Below are positions 17,100 through 27,101 of a stretch of 47,720 bases of DNA, in pieces. Origin of the DNA: Oscillospiraceae bacterium (lineage in GTDB: Bacteria > Bacillota > Clostridia > Oscillospirales > Oscillospiraceae); assembly GCA_017434755.1 (NCBI GenBank), contig JAFRER010000009.1:1-47720 (forward strand), written 5' to 3'. Every line of letters begins with the position of its first letter. The stretch's first letter is position 1. The translations under genes were made by a program, and so were the position numbers. Below the pieces are notes generated by a model. It saw nothing but the letters and a program-made list of their open reading frames with translations, was not told where the DNA came from and ran no database searches.

Positions 17100-19055
17100 T
17101 TACATTCCCTCGTATTTTTTGACCATATCCCTTATAAGATCTGCGACATTTTTGACGCTGCCCGCATCAAAGGGGCTATTCAGGCCGTATTCTTCAACTG
17201 TTTCGAGAAGGTCACCGGTATCATGTTCGAGCATTTCCAGATACTTTTCCACGCCTGCGCCTTCCTTCTCCATTTCGAGTCCGAAGATCTGCATGGCCAC
17301 ATCGTTGGAAACGGGATAGGAGATAACGTAGAACGGCACTTCGAAGAAGTGGTTGATATCTATCCAGCTGCGGGCATAATAGCTCTCAAAGCCGGCGGTG
17401 AAGTAGCCGAACTCCTTGGAAAGCCTCAGAGAGATCTCATTGATCTTCTCAGCCGTAAGATCTTCTTCGGAGAGCGCATAGACCTCCCTTTCGAATTCCG
17501 CGAACGAAGCCTGCTGCGTATAGAGCGACACGGTATCGATGATCTTGCTGAGCAGAATGCTTTTAACCGCTTTTCTTGAAAGCACATCCTCGAGCATGTC
17601 GATCGACAGGTATTCCAGCGCCTGTGAGTAGACTTCCGCGAGGTCTATGGTCTCATCCGTAGCGTCGTATGTGGTATATCCGTCGCAATAGTGACCGAAC
17701 TCATGGACCGCCGTAAGGACGTCATCAGTGGTGCCTTTGGCTGAGATCAGAAGGAACGGAGCCTCATATTCATCGAAGTATGTCATGAAGGACATGGTCG
17801 TCTTCGTATAGCTCTTTGCCAGATCGCAGAGCTCATATTCCGTCATGAACTCATAGGCCTCTTCCACGTGGCCGCCGAGATTGCCGGATACCGTCTGCAG
17901 CACTTCTCTGAGCCTGCTCTCCGAAAGCGAGGAATAATCGATGTTGCTGTAGGAATACTTCTGATCGATTTCTTCCGCCAGAGGGACGATATACCTGCGG
18001 ATATCATCTATATACGCGCCCGCCTGCTCCGGCGTGTAGTCCCGCTCGAAGTAGTAGTCGTACTGCATCTCTTCGAAGTCGTTATATCCCGCTTCCTTCG
18101 CCATGGCGTTCCTCAGCTTCACGAGCTTTATGAAGAGATCGGAGACCAGCGGATTGTATTTGTCATAATAACCGAACAGAATGGCAAAATACGTCTGGGA
18201 ATCGGTGGCGGAGTCGAGGCCTTCGAATACATGCACCTCTTTCCCGTCCAGCAGAATCACCGGGTCGGACATGATGTCGCGGTATTCGGAGACGAGGTCC
18301 GCCTCCTCCTGCATCATCGCGACAAGCTCAGGGGTATACATGGAGTCCGCGATGTCGGCGTATTCCTCGGCAAAGCCTTCCCAGAAGTAATCCTCCTCAA
18401 GATCCATGGCATATTTTGAACCGCCGCAGGCAAAGTACATCTCGTCAATGATGTCTTCGACGACCGCCCCCTGCTCGCTGCACCAGTTGTATTCCTCCGC
18501 ATAGTATTCGTCGGTGGTGTCCAGGCAGCTGCGCACATTTGAAAGATTGCTCATCGTCCTGAAGTGATAAAAGTCATCATAAACCACATCGATGAGCTCC
18601 TCGATCTCGCTCAGGCTCATAGTCCCGGCTTTGAGAGCTTCCTCCAGCACATACACGTCATCAATGAGTCCGTCGACATCCGGGCGGGAATAGACCATCT
18701 CGGAGAATGGCACGATCCTCTCGTCCCTGGTAGCCTGCATCTCCCTGCGGCTTTGCTCGACCTCGTCATCAATGCCGTTGTCCTCTTTCCCGTCAAGGGC
18801 ATTTTCGATATCCTCTATTTTGTCTTCGATAAAACCCTGTACGGTATCGACCACCGTTGATCCCGAATCGCCCTTTCTGTGCAGGAAAGAGTCAAGCTTC
18901 TCGGTTATTTTCTCCACCCAGGCGCTGAAGGAATCCACAAATGAGCCTATGGAACCGATCACGCCTTCCGAAGAGAAGGACTGCAGCGGGGCGGTACAGC
19001 CGCACAGCATCACGGCAACAAGTATCAGCGCTATGAATGTCCTTGCTTTTTTCAT
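17100..19055 (-). CDS. lipoprotein-anchored M3-family zinc peptidase
   Basis: 651 aa. A signal peptide ends in the lipobox LCGC (residues 17-20), so the mature protein would be tethered by Cys20 to the outer face of the membrane. A short helical linker follows (about 40-110), and then a long helical domain. The zinc site HEFGH is at 451-455 with a candidate third ligand E474 (DLAEV), the layout of oligoendopeptidase F-like M3 enzymes (gluzincins). Most such enzymes are cytoplasmic, so the surface anchoring is notable. It probably trims external peptides. The ATG has a GGTGGAG site. Confidence 0.88.
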   Translation of the reverse strand: MKKARTFIALILVAVMLCGCTAPLQSFSSEGVIGSIGSFVDSFSAWVEKITEKLDSFLHRKGDSGSTVVDTVQGFIEDKIEDIENALDGKEDNGIDDEVEQSRREMQATRDERIVPFSEMVYSRPDVDGLIDDVYVLEEALKAGTMSLSEIEELIDVVYDDFYHFRTMSNLSNVRSCLDTTDEYYAEEYNWCSEQGAVVEDIIDEMYFACGGSKYAMDLEEDYFWEGFAEEYADIADSMYTPELVAMMQEEADLVSEYRDIMSDPVILLDGKEVHVFEGLDSATDSQTYFAILFGYYDKYNPLVSDLFIKLVKLRNAMAKEAGYNDFEEMQYDYYFERDYTPEQAGAYIDDIRRYIVPLAEEIDQKYSYSNIDYSSLSESRLREVLQTVSGNLGGHVEEAYEFMTEYELCDLAKSYTKTTMSFMTYFDEYEAPFLLISAKGTTDDVLTAVHEFGHYCDGYTTYDATDETIDLAEVYSQALEYLSIDMLEDVLSRKAVKSILLSKIIDTVSLYTQQASFAEFEREVYALSEEDLTAEKINEISLRLSKEFGYFTAGFESYYARSWIDINHFFEVPFYVISYPVSNDVAMQIFGLEMEKEGAGVEKYLEMLEHDTGDLLETVEEYGLNSPFDAGSVKNVADLIRDMVKKYEGM

Positions 19056-19113
19056 CTATTCTCCACCTGTGATAAGGATTTCAGCTTTTCATTCATGAGA
19101 ACACAATAAGCCA

Positions 19114-19119
19114 ATTATA
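19114..19119 (-). promoter_or_regulatory. possible -10 box of the M3 peptidase gene
   Basis: TATAAT on the minus strand about 60 bp before the ATG at 19055. The -35 region is poor. The rest of 19056-19220 shows nothing else clear. Confidence 0.35.
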
Positions 19120-19220
19120 TAACTGTATTATTTTACCATCCGAAAGGCATGTTTTCAATAAAAGAATGCCCCGGCCTTCCATACATTTTTTATTATTCCG
19201 TCATATCCGCAGGATATTTT

Positions 19221-19257
19221 AAAAAAGCTTTCCCGCCGCACGCTGCGGCGGGAAAGC
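19221..19257 (-). terminator. terminator after the DUF1846 gene
   Basis: A perfect GC-rich hairpin (GCTTTCCCGCCGCA / TGCGGCGGGAAAGC) is followed by six T on the minus strand, 20 bp past the stop at 19277. Confidence 0.92.
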
Positions 19258-19276
19258 GGAAAATGCGGTATGATCC

Positions 19277-20764
19277 TTATTTGTGGAACAGCTTTTTTAC
19301 CTGATAACGCGGCTGGCAGGAGATGTTTACTCCCAGCTTTTTAAACAGATCCTCGTCCACATGGGACAGGATCACCGACGAATGCGCATCGCAGCCCTGC
19401 AGCCGGTTCAGCTGGTCTATCGCCTCTCCCGCGAGGGGATCGGTCACCGCGCAGATGGACAGGGCAATGAGCAGCTCGTCCGTATGCAGGCGCGGGTTGT
19501 GGTTGCCGAGGTGCTCCACTTTCAGGTGCTGGATAGGCTCGATAATGCTCGGCGGGATAAGCAGCCTGGACTTTTCGATGCTCGCCAGATACTTGAGCGC
19601 GTTGAGCAGGCATGCAGAGGAAGCCCCGAGGAGCGAGGTGTTCTTTCCGGTGATCACCGTGCCGTCCTCCAGTTCTATGGCCACAGCCGGACCGCCTGTC
19701 TCCTCGGCCCTCTTCAGAGCGGCCGGAACGACCGGTCTGTCCTCGGGCGTAAGGCCGAGGGAATTCATGATGAGCTCTATCTTGCGGACCTCGCTGTTGT
19801 CGGCGGAAAGACCGCGCCGGAGCATGCACTCGGCGGTAAAGTACCGCCGTATGATCTCCGCCTCGGATGCTCTCCTGCAGACACTGTCATTGCTGATGCA
19901 GTTGCCCGCCATGTTCACGCCCATGTCCGTCGGGCTCTTATACGGGCTCTCTCCGTAAATCTGCCGGAAGATGGTCTCCAGAACGGGGAATATCTCCACA
20001 TCGCGATTGTAGTTGACGGTCGTCTCGCCGTACGCCTCGAGATGGAAAGGATCGATCATGTTCACATCGTCGAGGTCGGCGGTCGCGGCCTCGTAGGCGA
20101 GGTTCACGGGATGCTTGAGAGGCAGGTTCCAGATCGGGAAGGTCTCGAACTTGGCGTATCCGGCCTTTACGCCTCTGATATTCTCATGATAGAGCTGGCT
20201 GAGGCAGGTGGCCATTTTGCCGCTTCCGGGTCCCGGAGCCGTCACCACCACAAGCTCTCTTTCCGTCTCTATGTAATCGTTCTTCCCGAAGCCGTTCTCC
20301 GAAACGATCAGCGGAACGTTCGAGGGATATTCGGGGATGATGTAGTGCCGGTATGTCTTCACGCCGAGGCTTTCGAGCCTCTTGGAAAACTGGTCCGCGA
20401 CCTGCTGGCCCCTGTAGTGTGTGATGACCACGCTTCCGACGAACAGGCCTATTCCGCGGAACGCGTCGATCAGCCGGAGCGTGTCCTCGTCATAGGTGAG
20501 GCCGAGATCGCCCCTGCGCTTGCTGCGCTCGATGTCATCCGCCGAAATGGCGATGACGATCTCTGCAACATCCTTCATCTCGAGGAGCATCTTGACCTTG
20601 CTGTCAGGCTCAAATCCAGGGAGCACCCTTGACGCATGATAGTCGTCGAACAGCTTGCCGCCGAATTCCAGATAGAGCTTGCCGCCGAAGCGGGATATCC
20701 TCTCCCGGATCTTGTCCGACTGCATCTTCACATACTTCTGATTGTCAAATCCTATCCTGTTCAT
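19277..20764 (-). CDS. DUF1846 family protein
   Basis: 495 aa, the usual length. The start MNRIGFDNQKYVKMQSDKIR, the FGGKLYLEFGGKLFDDYHASRVLPGF-type block and the glycine-rich loop APGPGSGKMAT (176-186) identify the DUF1846 family of Firmicutes. The loop resembles a phosphate-binding turn, but no activity has been established to my knowledge. It lies 43 bp after the acyltransferase gene on the same strand, so the two probably form an operon that ends in the strong terminator at 19221-19257. Ribosome site GGAGATG. Confidence 0.92.
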   Translation of the reverse strand: MNRIGFDNQKYVKMQSDKIRERISRFGGKLYLEFGGKLFDDYHASRVLPGFEPDSKVKMLLEMKDVAEIVIAISADDIERSKRRGDLGLTYDEDTLRLIDAFRGIGLFVGSVVITHYRGQQVADQFSKRLESLGVKTYRHYIIPEYPSNVPLIVSENGFGKNDYIETERELVVVTAPGPGSGKMATCLSQLYHENIRGVKAGYAKFETFPIWNLPLKHPVNLAYEAATADLDDVNMIDPFHLEAYGETTVNYNRDVEIFPVLETIFRQIYGESPYKSPTDMGVNMAGNCISNDSVCRRASEAEIIRRYFTAECMLRRGLSADNSEVRKIELIMNSLGLTPEDRPVVPAALKRAEETGGPAVAIELEDGTVITGKNTSLLGASSACLLNALKYLASIEKSRLLIPPSIIEPIQHLKVEHLGNHNPRLHTDELLIALSICAVTDPLAGEAIDQLNRLQGCDAHSSVILSHVDEDLFKKLGVNISCQPRYQVKKLFHK

Positions 20765-20807
20765 CTTATCATCTCCGATAATTATGAGCCGCTTCGCGGC
20801 CGCTTTC

Positions 20808-21980
20808 TCAAACAGCTATGTCTATGTATCCGAGTTTCCTGCACGCGATCACATATTTTTGCATGCAGCAGTCCGCCTGCGGGTTCAGCTGAAACACTCT
20901 CCCGTCGCCCGTACCGATGAAGCAGCTGTTCGCCCCGCGTATGGAGATCCCCGAAATCTCCCTTCCCGGCAGGACTATTCCTCCGGGAAGCTCAAGCCTG
21001 TCTTTGAAAAGGCTGATCCTGCCGATGCCGAGCTTCTCTCCGGTTTTGGCCGAGCTTACCTCCAGGATCTCCACGCCGTCATCCGAGAAGACCGCCTCAT
21101 CGCCGCTGCCGGCAATCATGCCGTCGAGCAGTCCGTCCTGCCAGCGCGACCAGTCGAGCAGCGTGGCGAAACGGAACCCCCCTTCGAGGAGCCCTGTGTC
21201 GAGGTACCTCGACGAGGCGCCGCACTTTGTGCAGCTTATCCTGTCGCCCCTGCTTTTCAAGGTGTGCAGTGCGCCGCACTCCGGGCAGGCGAAAAGGAAG
21301 GTCTCCAGATGCTCGGCCGGATCTTTTCCTTTGTAGCGCACGGGTTCAGCCTTCTGGGTCTCCCAGGCGTCCTCATAGAGGTCTCTGCAGATGACCTTGT
21401 ATACCTCGTCGGAACTCATGGCTTTCAGTTCCTCCGGGGAATAGACGCCTACGACACTGCCGGTCATCCGTCCTTTCCGGATCCTGCTTCCGCCCCAGCG
21501 CGGGCTCGTGAAATATCCGCCCTTCATCCGGTAGGTCACGAGATAGGCTCCGGAGGTCCTGGCCATCTTGGCCGTGGCGGGAGGGATGGGGCCGGTAAGG
21601 CCGTCCCATGTCCGGTTGCCCTCCGGAAAGAGCGCCACGTTGCATCCGGCGCGCAGAGTCCGGATGATACCCTTCACGGTGCTCGCGGCATTTCCGCCCT
21701 TCTGTCTTGTGATTGGCGAAAAAAGGTATTCGAGCAGTTTCGAGACGAATCCCTGTCTCATGATGTGCTCGCTCGCCACGAAATACATATGCTGCCGGAA
21801 AGCGCTTCCCACGAGGATCGGGTCCTGATCGGTAAGGTGATTGCTCAGGAGCAAGAACGGACCGGGGACTTTCTCCCTTTTTGCCCTGAAATGCAAGAAC
21901 AGCCTTGCGATCAGTTCTCCCAAAGGATGGATCAGCGCCCACTGGTGTTTATAATGCGCGTGGTTTTTTATTCTGTCCAT
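20808..21980 (-). CDS. 1-acylglycerol-3-phosphate acyltransferase-like protein with a zinc-ribbon and C-terminal domain
   Basis: 390 aa from the ATG at 21980 (GGGAGGTG site); the open frame upstream is leader. The PlsC acyltransferase box H48-x4-D53 (NHLTDQD) and the substrate motif FPEGNRT (118-124) are present, so it probably moves an acyl chain onto a lysophospholipid at the membrane. PlsC proteins are usually about 240 aa. Here a rubredoxin-like zinc ribbon (C232/C235, C250/C253) and about 130 further residues follow. The extra part may regulate the enzyme or bind a partner. It is divergent from the MFS gene at 22183. Confidence 0.85.
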   Translation of the reverse strand: MDRIKNHAHYKHQWALIHPLGELIARLFLHFRAKREKVPGPFLLLSNHLTDQDPILVGSAFRQHMYFVASEHIMRQGFVSKLLEYLFSPITRQKGGNAASTVKGIIRTLRAGCNVALFPEGNRTWDGLTGPIPPATAKMARTSGAYLVTYRMKGGYFTSPRWGGSRIRKGRMTGSVVGVYSPEELKAMSSDEVYKVICRDLYEDAWETQKAEPVRYKGKDPAEHLETFLFACPECGALHTLKSRGDRISCTKCGASSRYLDTGLLEGGFRFATLLDWSRWQDGLLDGMIAGSGDEAVFSDDGVEILEVSSAKTGEKLGIGRISLFKDRLELPGGIVLPGREISGISIRGANSCFIGTGDGRVFQLNPQADCCMQKYVIACRKLGYIDIAV

Positions 21981-22046
21981 GATTTCACCTCCCGGGATGG
22001 CAGATGCGGGCTGCGGTCTGTGTTCCTTCAAAAATTTCAATTATAT

Positions 22047-22075
22047 ATTTTAGCATCTTTTCACGGCTTGCACAA
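22047..22075 (-). promoter_or_regulatory. promoter of the acyltransferase-DUF1846 operon
   Basis: TTGTGC (22070-22075), a 17-bp spacer and TAAAAT (22047-22052) on the minus strand, about 65 bp before the ATG. Confidence 0.6.
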
Positions 22076-22120
22076 GCGGCCTTTCTTATCTTGTAATAAA
22101 TGATCGTCATATATTTAATA

Positions 22121-22149
22121 TTGCTTTTGCGTTTTTTTTCGTATATACT
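22121..22149 (+). promoter_or_regulatory. promoter of the second MFS gene
   Basis: TTGCTT (22121-22126), a 17-bp spacer and TATACT (22144-22149). The AGGGAG ribosome site lies just before the ATG at 22183. Confidence 0.65.
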
Positions 22150-22182
22150 TTTGACAGATAGTAAAATAATTCGGAGGGAGCA

Positions 22183-23361
22183 ATGGACGAAAGACTCGAA
22201 ACAAAAAAACTGACTGTATGGACCAGAAACTTCACCATACTGTTCATCTCGAACTGCATAATCAATTTCGGTCACAGCATAATAATGTACCTCCTTAACG
22301 GATATCTGATCACGATCGGGATCGCCAGTACCGCCATAGGATTCATCGTCTCGATGTTTTCATTCGCCGCTCTCGGCTTCAGGCCTTTCTCCGGTCCTCT
22401 CATAGACGGCTGGAATAAGAAAAAGCTTTATATGATTATGCTGGTAATAATCATTACTTCCTATGTCGGTTATTCCTTTTCCCATTCACTTCCCCTTATC
22501 ATCCTAAGCAGGTTCCTCCATGGTCTCGGCCAGGGCTGCATATCCGCTCTCTCGATGGCCATGGCGGGTGATGCCCTCCCTAAGGAGAAGCTTTCCTCCG
22601 GAATGTCGCTTTATGTGATCGGATCGGTCGTCGCCGGTGCCATCGGTCCCGCGCTCGGCCTGTCATTGATGGAAAGATTCGGTTATTCCTATGCTTTCCT
22701 CCTTCCGCTCATTTTACTTGCGATCGCTCTCGTTCTGTCGAGTTTTCTTGAGCACAGCTTTGTTCCGGGCACAAAGATCCGTTTCACACTCTCCGGCATG
22801 ATCTGCAAAGCAGCTATCGTGCCTGCCGTTCTCGTGCTTCTGTCCGGGATCGTCCGGATCGGGATTTCGACCTATCTGGTGGAATTCATAACCAATGTCC
22901 GGCATGTCGAGGGCATGAAAGTATATTATTACGTCAATGCCGCCGCGATGATCCTGTCCCGTCCGTTTTTCGGCAGGCTTACGGACAAGAAGGGGCTGCA
23001 CATTTCACTCATTCCGTCCTATGTATTCTTTGCCCTCTCCCTCGTAGCAACAGCCTTCTGCCGGAACACATGGCAGCTCATGCTCGTAGCCGTTCTGAAC
23101 GCTTTAGGCTACGGAACCGCGTTCTCTTCGCAGCAGGCAATGTGTGTCAAGGTGGCGCCGCCAGAGCTCAGAGGCGCCGCGAGCAACACCTCTTTCGTCG
23201 GGCTTGATATCGGAGAGATGATAGGGCCAATCATGTTCGGTGCTCTTCTGAATATTGTCGATTATTCGACCATGTTTCTCATTCTCCTCATCCCGCTTGC
23301 CATCTCGGCTCTGCTTCTCTTCATCTGGGCTCCGAAACACCTTGATCTTCTGAAGCCCTGA
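22183..23361 (+). CDS. MFS transporter
   Basis: 392 aa, about 12 hydrophobic segments. The loop 2-3 motif GPLIDGWNKKKLY and the matching loop 8-9 motif GRLTDKKGLH mark the two halves of the fold. Helix 4-5 SRFLHGLGQGCISALSMAMAGDALP resembles the sugar/drug efflux (SetA/AraJ-like) branch. The gene has its own promoter and is followed by a terminator, so it is a single-gene unit, divergent from the acyltransferase gene. The substrate is unknown. Confidence 0.9.
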   Translation: MDERLETKKLTVWTRNFTILFISNCIINFGHSIIMYLLNGYLITIGIASTAIGFIVSMFSFAALGFRPFSGPLIDGWNKKKLYMIMLVIIITSYVGYSFSHSLPLIILSRFLHGLGQGCISALSMAMAGDALPKEKLSSGMSLYVIGSVVAGAIGPALGLSLMERFGYSYAFLLPLILLAIALVLSSFLEHSFVPGTKIRFTLSGMICKAAIVPAVLVLLSGIVRIGISTYLVEFITNVRHVEGMKVYYYVNAAAMILSRPFFGRLTDKKGLHISLIPSYVFFALSLVATAFCRNTWQLMLVAVLNALGYGTAFSSQQAMCVKVAPPELRGAASNTSFVGLDIGEMIGPIMFGALLNIVDYSTMFLILLIPLAISALLLFIWAPKHLDLLKP

Positions 23362-23397
23362 CCGGAAAAGTCCGGATAAAATGACCTGATCCTTTCA

Positions 23398-23428
23398 AGC
23401 TGCCCGTAGCTCCGGGCAGCTTTCTTTT
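23398..23428 (+). terminator. terminator of the second MFS gene
   Basis: AGCTGCCCG / CGGGCAGCT hairpin followed by TTTCTTTT on the plus strand, 37 bp past the stop. Confidence 0.88.
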
Positions 23429-23431
23429 ATC

Positions 23432-23459
23432 TTGCAGTATTGACAAACAGTGCTATAAT
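23432..23459 (+). promoter_or_regulatory. promoter of the secA operon
   Basis: TTGCAG (23432-23437), a 16-bp spacer and consensus TATAAT (23454-23459). The leader to secA is about 55 nt. A second TTGACA at 23440 is too close to the -10 box to serve it. Confidence 0.6.
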
Positions 23460-23521
23460 TAAAATGTTACACTAAATACAATAATGTAGCAGTGCAGCAG
23501 CAAAAAGAAAAGGAAAGTAAA

Positions 23522-26296
23522 ATGGGCCTTTTAGATAAGTTATTCGGCACTTATTCCGAGCGCGAGCTCAAAAAGATATACCCGATAGCAGACGCTATCG
23601 AAAGGCTGGACGCGGAGTATTCCGCCAAGTCCGATGCAGAACTGCGGGCAAAGACAGACGAGTTCAAAGACAGGCTCGCCTCCGGCGAGACGCTCGACGA
23701 TATTCTCCCGGAAGCGTTCGCGACCGCAAGGGAGGCCGCCTGGCGTGTGCTGGGCATGAAACCCTTCCGCGTACAGCTCATAGGCGGCATTGTGCTCCAT
23801 CAGGGGCGCATCGCTGAGATGAAGACCGGTGAAGGCAAGACCCTTGTCGCCGTTCTGCCTGCCTACCTGAACGCGCTCACCGGCAAAGGCGTCCACATCG
23901 TCACAGTAAACGACTACCTTGCCCGAAGGGACAGCGAGTGGATGGGCAAGGTGCACCGCTTCCTCGGCGTGTCTGTCGGCCTGATCGTCCACGGACTCAC
24001 CTCCGATGAGCGCCGCGCCGCCTACGCCTGCGACATCACCTACGGGACCAACAACGAGATGGGCTTCGACTACCTGCGCGACAACATGGCCCTGTATAAA
24101 CGGGACATGGTCCAGCGCGGACATGTCTTCGCCATCGTCGACGAGGTAGACTCCATTCTCATAGACGAGGCCAGGACCCCTCTGATCATCTCCGGTCAGG
24201 GCGACGAGAGCACCGACCTGTACCGTCAGGCGGACGATTTCGTATGCGGTCTGCGCAAGCTCGTCTATGCCTCCGTCGATGAGAAGGAGGAGGAGAGCGA
24301 AGATATAGACGCCGACTATATCGTCGACGAGAAGGCCAGGACCGCCACTCTCACCGCCCGCGGCATCGCAAAGGCGGAGCGCTATTTCTCGCTGGAAAAC
24401 CTTGCGGACATAGAAAACGCCACGCTCTCCCACCACATCAACCAGGCACTCCGCGCCCACGGCATCATGAAGCGCGACATCGACTACATCGTCAAGGACG
24501 GCGAGATCATCATCGTCGACGAATTCACGGGCCGCCTTATGCTCGGAAGGCGCTACTCCGAGGGGCTCCATCAGGCGATCGAGGCCAAGGAGCATGTGGA
24601 TGTGCAGAAGGAGAACAAGACTCTCGCCACCATCACCTTCCAGAACTATTTCCGTCTCTATGACAAACTTTCCGGCATGACCGGCACCGCCGCAACGGAA
24701 AGCGAAGAGTTCGAGGCGATCTACCGGCTGGACATCATCGAGATCCCCACTAACAAGCCTGTCATAAGGATCGATGATCCCGACGTTGTCTTCAAGAACG
24801 AGACCGGCAAGAACCGGGCGATCATCGACCAGATAGTCCGCTGCCATGACAAAGGGCAGCCGGTGCTGGTCGGCACGGTGTCCATCGAGAAGAGCGAATA
24901 CATCTCCTCCCTGCTCAAAAAGCGGGGTATCCAGCACACGGTGCTGAATGCGAAATACCACGAAAAGGAAGCCGAGATCGTTGCCCAGGCCGGCAAGTTC
25001 GGCGCCGTCACCATTGCCACCAACATGGCAGGCCGCGGCACCGACATCATGCTCGGCGGCAACGCGGAGTATCTGGCTAAGAGCGATCTGCGCAAAGCCG
25101 GCTTTGACGACGCCGTCATCACAGAGGCCACGGGCTATGCCGATTCCGACAATGAGGCTGTGCTCGAGGCCAGGAAACTGTTCCGCGAGAGGCTGGCTTT
25201 TCACAAGCAGTCCACCGATGCCGAGGCGGAAAAAGTCAGAGCGGTAGGCGGCCTGTTCATACTTGGTACGGAGCGCCATGAATCAAGACGTATCGACAAT
25301 CAGCTCCGCGGCCGTTCCGGCCGTCAGGGCGATCCGGGCGAGAGCCGTTTCTACCTCTCGCTTACCGATGATATCATGAGGCTCTTCGGTTCCGAAAGGA
25401 TCATGGGCATGATGGAGGCACTCAATGTGGACGAGGATACCCCCCTTGACCACAAACTGCTTTCCAACGCCATTGAGCAGGCCCAGAAGACGGTCGAAAG
25501 CCGCAACTTCCAGACGAGGAAGAGCGTGCTCGAGTTCGACGATGTCATGAACCAGCAGCGCAACATCATCTACGGTGAACGCCGCAAGGTGCTTGACGGG
25601 GAGGATCTTAAAGACCAGATCCGCGGCATGATAAACGAATTTGTCTCTTCTACCGTCGCAGACGGTCTTCCGGAGGGCTTCGCGGACGATCAGCAGCAGC
25701 TCGACGCCGCCCTTGCTCCTTTTGAAAAACTCTTCATGCCGAAGGGCGCCATTCCTTTTGACAGTTTCCGCGGTCATGCCGGCGTCGAAGCCGTGACGAA
25801 GGCGGTCGAGGAGATCGCCTGTAAGGCCTATGATGCCAGAGAGGCCGCTTTCGGACCCGGACCGGAAGGTCTTCCGCTGATGCGGGAGCTTGAACGCGTG
25901 ATCATGCTGCGTGTCGTCGATGAATACTGGATGGACCACATAGACGCCATGGCTGAGCTCAAGCGCGGCATCGGCCTTCGGGGCTACGGCTCTGTCAAGC
26001 CGATCGACGCCTATAAGCAGGAAGGCTTCGACATGTTCGAGGCCATGATCCAGGGCATTCGCGAGGAGACGGTCAAGCGCCTGTTTACCGTTCGGATCCG
26101 CAAGGAGGCTCCGATCGAGCGCAAGGCAGTGGCAAAGAACGCCTCCCTCAACAACGTCGGCGGTGAACCCGAGAAAAAGCAGCCCGTCAAAAAAGTGCCC
26201 AAGCCCGGCCGCAACGATCCCTGCCCCTGCGGGAAGATGAAAGCGGACGGCAGCCGCAGGCTCAAATACAAGGAATGCTGCGGAAGGAATTCCTGA
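23522..26296 (+). CDS. secA: preprotein translocase ATPase SecA
   Basis: 924 aa from the ATG at 23522 (AAGGAAAG site); ten in-frame codons upstream are untranslated leader. It drives proteins through SecYEG. Walker A GEGKT (103-107), the [19 protein letters not shown] block of NBD1, the PPXD, the NBD2 signature [12 protein letters not shown] and the [18 protein letters not shown] block are intact. The C-terminal zinc motif starts CPCGK and ends KECC, but 15 residues lie between the two pairs where the common SEC-C motif has 8, a small lineage-type insertion. It begins a five-gene plus-strand operon. Confidence 0.98.
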   Translation: MGLLDKLFGTYSERELKKIYPIADAIERLDAEYSAKSDAELRAKTDEFKDRLASGETLDDILPEAFATAREAAWRVLGMKPFRVQLIGGIVLHQGRIAEMKTGEGKTLVAVLPAYLNALTGKGVHIVTVNDYLARRDSEWMGKVHRFLGVSVGLIVHGLTSDERRAAYACDITYGTNNEMGFDYLRDNMALYKRDMVQRGHVFAIVDEVDSILIDEARTPLIISGQGDESTDLYRQADDFVCGLRKLVYASVDEKEEESEDIDADYIVDEKARTATLTARGIAKAERYFSLENLADIENATLSHHINQALRAHGIMKRDIDYIVKDGEIIIVDEFTGRLMLGRRYSEGLHQAIEAKEHVDVQKENKTLATITFQNYFRLYDKLSGMTGTAATESEEFEAIYRLDIIEIPTNKPVIRIDDPDVVFKNETGKNRAIIDQIVRCHDKGQPVLVGTVSIEKSEYISSLLKKRGIQHTVLNAKYHEKEAEIVAQAGKFGAVTIATNMAGRGTDIMLGGNAEYLAKSDLRKAGFDDAVITEATGYADSDNEAVLEARKLFRERLAFHKQSTDAEAEKVRAVGGLFILGTERHESRRIDNQLRGRSGRQGDPGESRFYLSLTDDIMRLFGSERIMGMMEALNVDEDTPLDHKLLSNAIEQAQKTVESRNFQTRKSVLEFDDVMNQQRNIIYGERRKVLDGEDLKDQIRGMINEFVSSTVADGLPEGFADDQQQLDAALAPFEKLFMPKGAIPFDSFRGHAGVEAVTKAVEEIACKAYDAREAAFGPGPEGLPLMRELERVIMLRVVDEYWMDHIDAMAELKRGIGLRGYGSVKPIDAYKQEGFDMFEAMIQGIREETVKRLFTVRIRKEAPIERKAVAKNASLNNVGGEPEKKQPVKKVPKPGRNDPCPCGKMKADGSRRLKYKECCGRNS

Positions 26297-26297
26297 C

Positions 26298-27086
26298 ATG
26301 GCCTTCACGGAAATGAACAAAGGCGGCATCGTTTTCATGCGCTCCTCCGTTATAGACGCAAAACATGCTTTCACCACAAGAGCCGGAGGCGTGAGTACGG
26401 GAATATACGCCTCCCTCAACCTCGGTTCCAAAGTCGGTGATCCGCAGGAAAACGTCGCCGAAAACTACACGAGAGTGTGCGCGCTCATGGGCGCCGGCCC
26501 GAACGACTGTGTCGTAACGAAGCAGGTCCACGGCTCCGTGGTCCGTGTCGTCAGCTCTGCCGACAAACACCCTGTCGGCGCCGAGGTCCCCTATGAGGCG
26601 GATGGGCTCGTCACCGCGGAGCGCGGTCTCCCCCTCTTCTGCTTCACGGCGGACTGCACACCCGTGCTCCTGCATGACCCGGTCGCTTCTGTTGCCGCAG
26701 CGGTCCACTGCGGATGGCGCGGCTCCGTGGCGGACATTATAGCCAACGCCGTCGGAAAGATGTGCTCACTCGGCTCAAGACCCGAGGACATCCGGGCGGC
26801 CATAGGCCCTTCCATAAGCGTCTGCTGTTTTGAGACCGACGCAGATGTTCCCGAAGCGATCGACAGGTGGCTAGGCCCCGGTTCCGGGACATATTACCTG
26901 AAAAGCAACGGGAAATTCGTCGTCGACCTGAAGAAAGCGAACGCCATCCGGCTCCTGTCCCTCGGTCTGCTTTCCGAACACCTGGACATATCCGATGAGT
27001 GCACCATGTGCAGCCATGAGAAATACTGGTCTCACCGGTATACGCGGGGCAAACGCGGCGTACAGTGTGCAGTCATAGTACTATGA
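26298..27086 (+). CDS. pgeF: YfiH/LACC1-family purine nucleoside phosphorylase (polyphenol oxidase-like)
   Basis: 262 aa. The metal-site residues appear in VTKQVHGSVVR, FTADCTPVLLHDP and HCGWRGSVADII, followed by the AIGPSISVCCFE block. Members of this family cleave purine nucleosides with phosphate or deaminate adenosine, and in some bacteria affect peptidoglycan fidelity. It begins 1 bp after the secA stop and is surely co-transcribed. The pairing with cytidine deaminase downstream fits a nucleoside-salvage role. Confidence 0.92.
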   Translation: MAFTEMNKGGIVFMRSSVIDAKHAFTTRAGGVSTGIYASLNLGSKVGDPQENVAENYTRVCALMGAGPNDCVVTKQVHGSVVRVVSSADKHPVGAEVPYEADGLVTAERGLPLFCFTADCTPVLLHDPVASVAAAVHCGWRGSVADIIANAVGKMCSLGSRPEDIRAAIGPSISVCCFETDADVPEAIDRWLGPGSGTYYLKSNGKFVVDLKKANAIRLLSLGLLSEHLDISDECTMCSHEKYWSHRYTRGKRGVQCAVIVL

Positions 27087-27101
27087 TAAAGGATCCCTGA
27101 T

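Noticed and set aside
23540-25279. 579-codon minus-strand ORF opposite secA
   Set aside because: Antisense shadow; no ribosome site and no family likeness.
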